A stretch of 5,484 nucleotides of DNA, from contig CANREX010000102.1 of the NCBI GenBank assembly GCA_947629735.1, positions 1 to 5,484 on the forward strand, in the 5' to 3' direction. Below, piece by piece: positions 4,753-5,484 of this stretch; position 1 is the stretch's first letter; every line of letters begins with the position of its first letter. The notes under the pieces were generated by a model. The model was given only the letters and a program-made list of their open reading frames with translations. It had not been told where the DNA came from and searched no databases. A program made the position numbers and the translations under genes. Origin of the DNA: an uncultured Clostridia bacterium. Lineage in GTDB: Bacteria; Bacillota; Clostridia; Christensenellales; Borkfalkiaceae.

Positions 4753-5484
4753 ATGAATAACGGCGTAAAATACAAAGTCGGAGTTATCGGCGCGACGGGT
4801 ATGGTCGGGCAGCGCTTTTTGTGCCTGCTTGAAAATCACCCCATGTTCGAGGTCGTCTGCCTTGCGGCAAGCGGACGCAGCGCGGGCAAAAAATACAAGG
4901 ACGCGATTAAGGGTTGGCTGATGACCTCCCCCATGCCTCAAAAATTTGCCGACATGGTCGTCATGGACGCCTCCGCGGATCTCAAAAAGATTGCCGCGGC
5001 GGTAGATTTTTGCTTCTGCGCGGTGAACATGAACAAGCAGGAGATTAAAGAGCTGGAATACGCCTACGCCAAGGCGGAGTGTCCCATAGTTTCCAACAAC
5101 TCCGCGCACAGGTTCACCGAGGACGTACCCATGGTTATACCCGAGGTCAACGCGGAACACCTGCAAGTTATTGACGCGCAGAAAGCGCGCCTTTGCACGA
5201 AGCGCGGGTTTATAGCGGTCAAGAGCAACTGTTCGCTTCAATCTTACGTGCCCTTACTGCACCCGCTAAGAAAATTCGGCATAAAGTGCGCGGCGGTCAC
5301 CACCTATCAGGCGATTTCCGGCGCGGGCAAGACGTTTGAGACTATGCCGCAGATAATCGACAACGTGATTCCCTATATCGGCGGCGAAGAGGAAAAGAGC
5401 GAAAAAGAGCCTTTGAAAATCTGGGGAGAAGTCAAGGGCGGAAAAATCGTGCCCGCGGAAAGCCCCGTCATTACGGCGCAATGC
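4753..5484 (+). CDS. asd: Aspartate-semialdehyde dehydrogenase, C-terminus cut by window edge
   Basis: Asd converts L-4-aspartyl phosphate to aspartate semialdehyde with NADPH, the branch point to diaminopimelate/lysine, threonine and methionine; it is cytoplasmic. The window holds the first 244 residues of a protein expected to be about 350-360. The N-terminal Rossmann loop is GATGMVGQ (13-20). SGRSAGKKY (40-48) is a nucleotide-binding segment. SNNSAHR (114-120) and MVIPEVN (127-133) are family blocks. The catalytic cysteine is C160 in KSNCS, followed by YQAISGAGK (185-193) and GGEEEKSEKE (210-219). The sequence ends at SPVITAQC, just before the expected block with the catalytic histidine, so it is truncated by the window, not broken. 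The pattern matches the archaeal-type Asd family (asd_EA type), also found in Clostridia, not the E. coli type. The usual active-site NPNCS reads KSNCS here. Control by the upstream lysine riboswitch implies repression when lysine is plentiful. Confidence 0.96.
   Translation, partial: MNNGVKYKVGVIGATGMVGQRFLCLLENHPMFEVVCLAASGRSAGKKYKDAIKGWLMTSPMPQKFADMVVMDASADLKKIAAAVDFCFCAVNMNKQEIKELEYAYAKAECPIVSNNSAHRFTEDVPMVIPEVNAEHLQVIDAQKARLCTKRGFIAVKSNCSLQSYVPLLHPLRKFGIKCAAVTTYQAISGAGKTFETMPQIIDNVIPYIGGEEEKSEKEPLKIWGEVKGGKIVPAESPVITAQC

Noticed and set aside
4675..5241. Minus-strand open frames opposite asd (4675-5241 and 5266-5481)
   Set aside because: Both are shadows of asd, whose plus-strand reading carries the Rossmann loop, active-site cysteine and other family blocks.

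Overview
This window looks like chromosomal DNA from an uncultured or little-studied member of the Firmicutes, most likely class Clostridia. The evidence is a lysine (L-box) riboswitch with a Rho-independent terminator ahead of asd, a zinc-type Hsp33, classic -35/-10 promoters, intrinsic terminators and Shine-Dalgarno sites of the AGGA/GGAG kind. Base composition is near balanced, with no strip that looks foreign. I see no mobile element, CRISPR array, tRNA or rRNA. The lineage is an inference from gene content, not from a marker gene.

Left part (1-4290): four genes read leftward on the minus strand. In transcription order they are a 422-residue polytopic membrane protein with a charged cytoplasmic tail (4290-3022), the redox-controlled chaperone Hsp33/hslO (2926-2102), a 555-residue tetratricopeptide-repeat protein (1968-301), and the first 99 codons of a small soluble protein of unknown family (299-1). 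They are not one uninterrupted operon. A wobble-stabilised hairpin follows the membrane-protein gene and a clear intrinsic terminator follows hslO. Only the TPR gene and the gene after it are tightly coupled, with one base between stop and start.

Middle (4291-4752): a 462-base divergent control region. A strong minus-strand promoter (4372-4400) drives the membrane-protein gene through a leader of about 75 nt that holds a terminator-like hairpin. A plus-strand promoter (4443-4471) fires in the opposite direction into a lysine riboswitch (4477-4667) and its expression-platform terminator (4688-4723).

Right end (4753-5484): the first 244 codons of asd, aspartate-semialdehyde dehydrogenase of the archaeal/clostridial sequence type, cut by the window edge. 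High lysine should stabilise the aptamer and let the terminator form, shutting off asd; low lysine should free an antiterminator. This is end-product control of the aspartate family pathway (lysine/diaminopimelate, threonine, methionine).

The best-supported item is the riboswitch. Its P1-P5 helices, loop-loop kissing pair, terminator and a competing antiterminator can all be paired by eye. I found no convincing new multi-gene system. The less ordinary points are the terminator-like hairpin in the membrane-protein leader, the missing Shine-Dalgarno sites at hslO and the TPR gene, and the three poorly characterised proteins.
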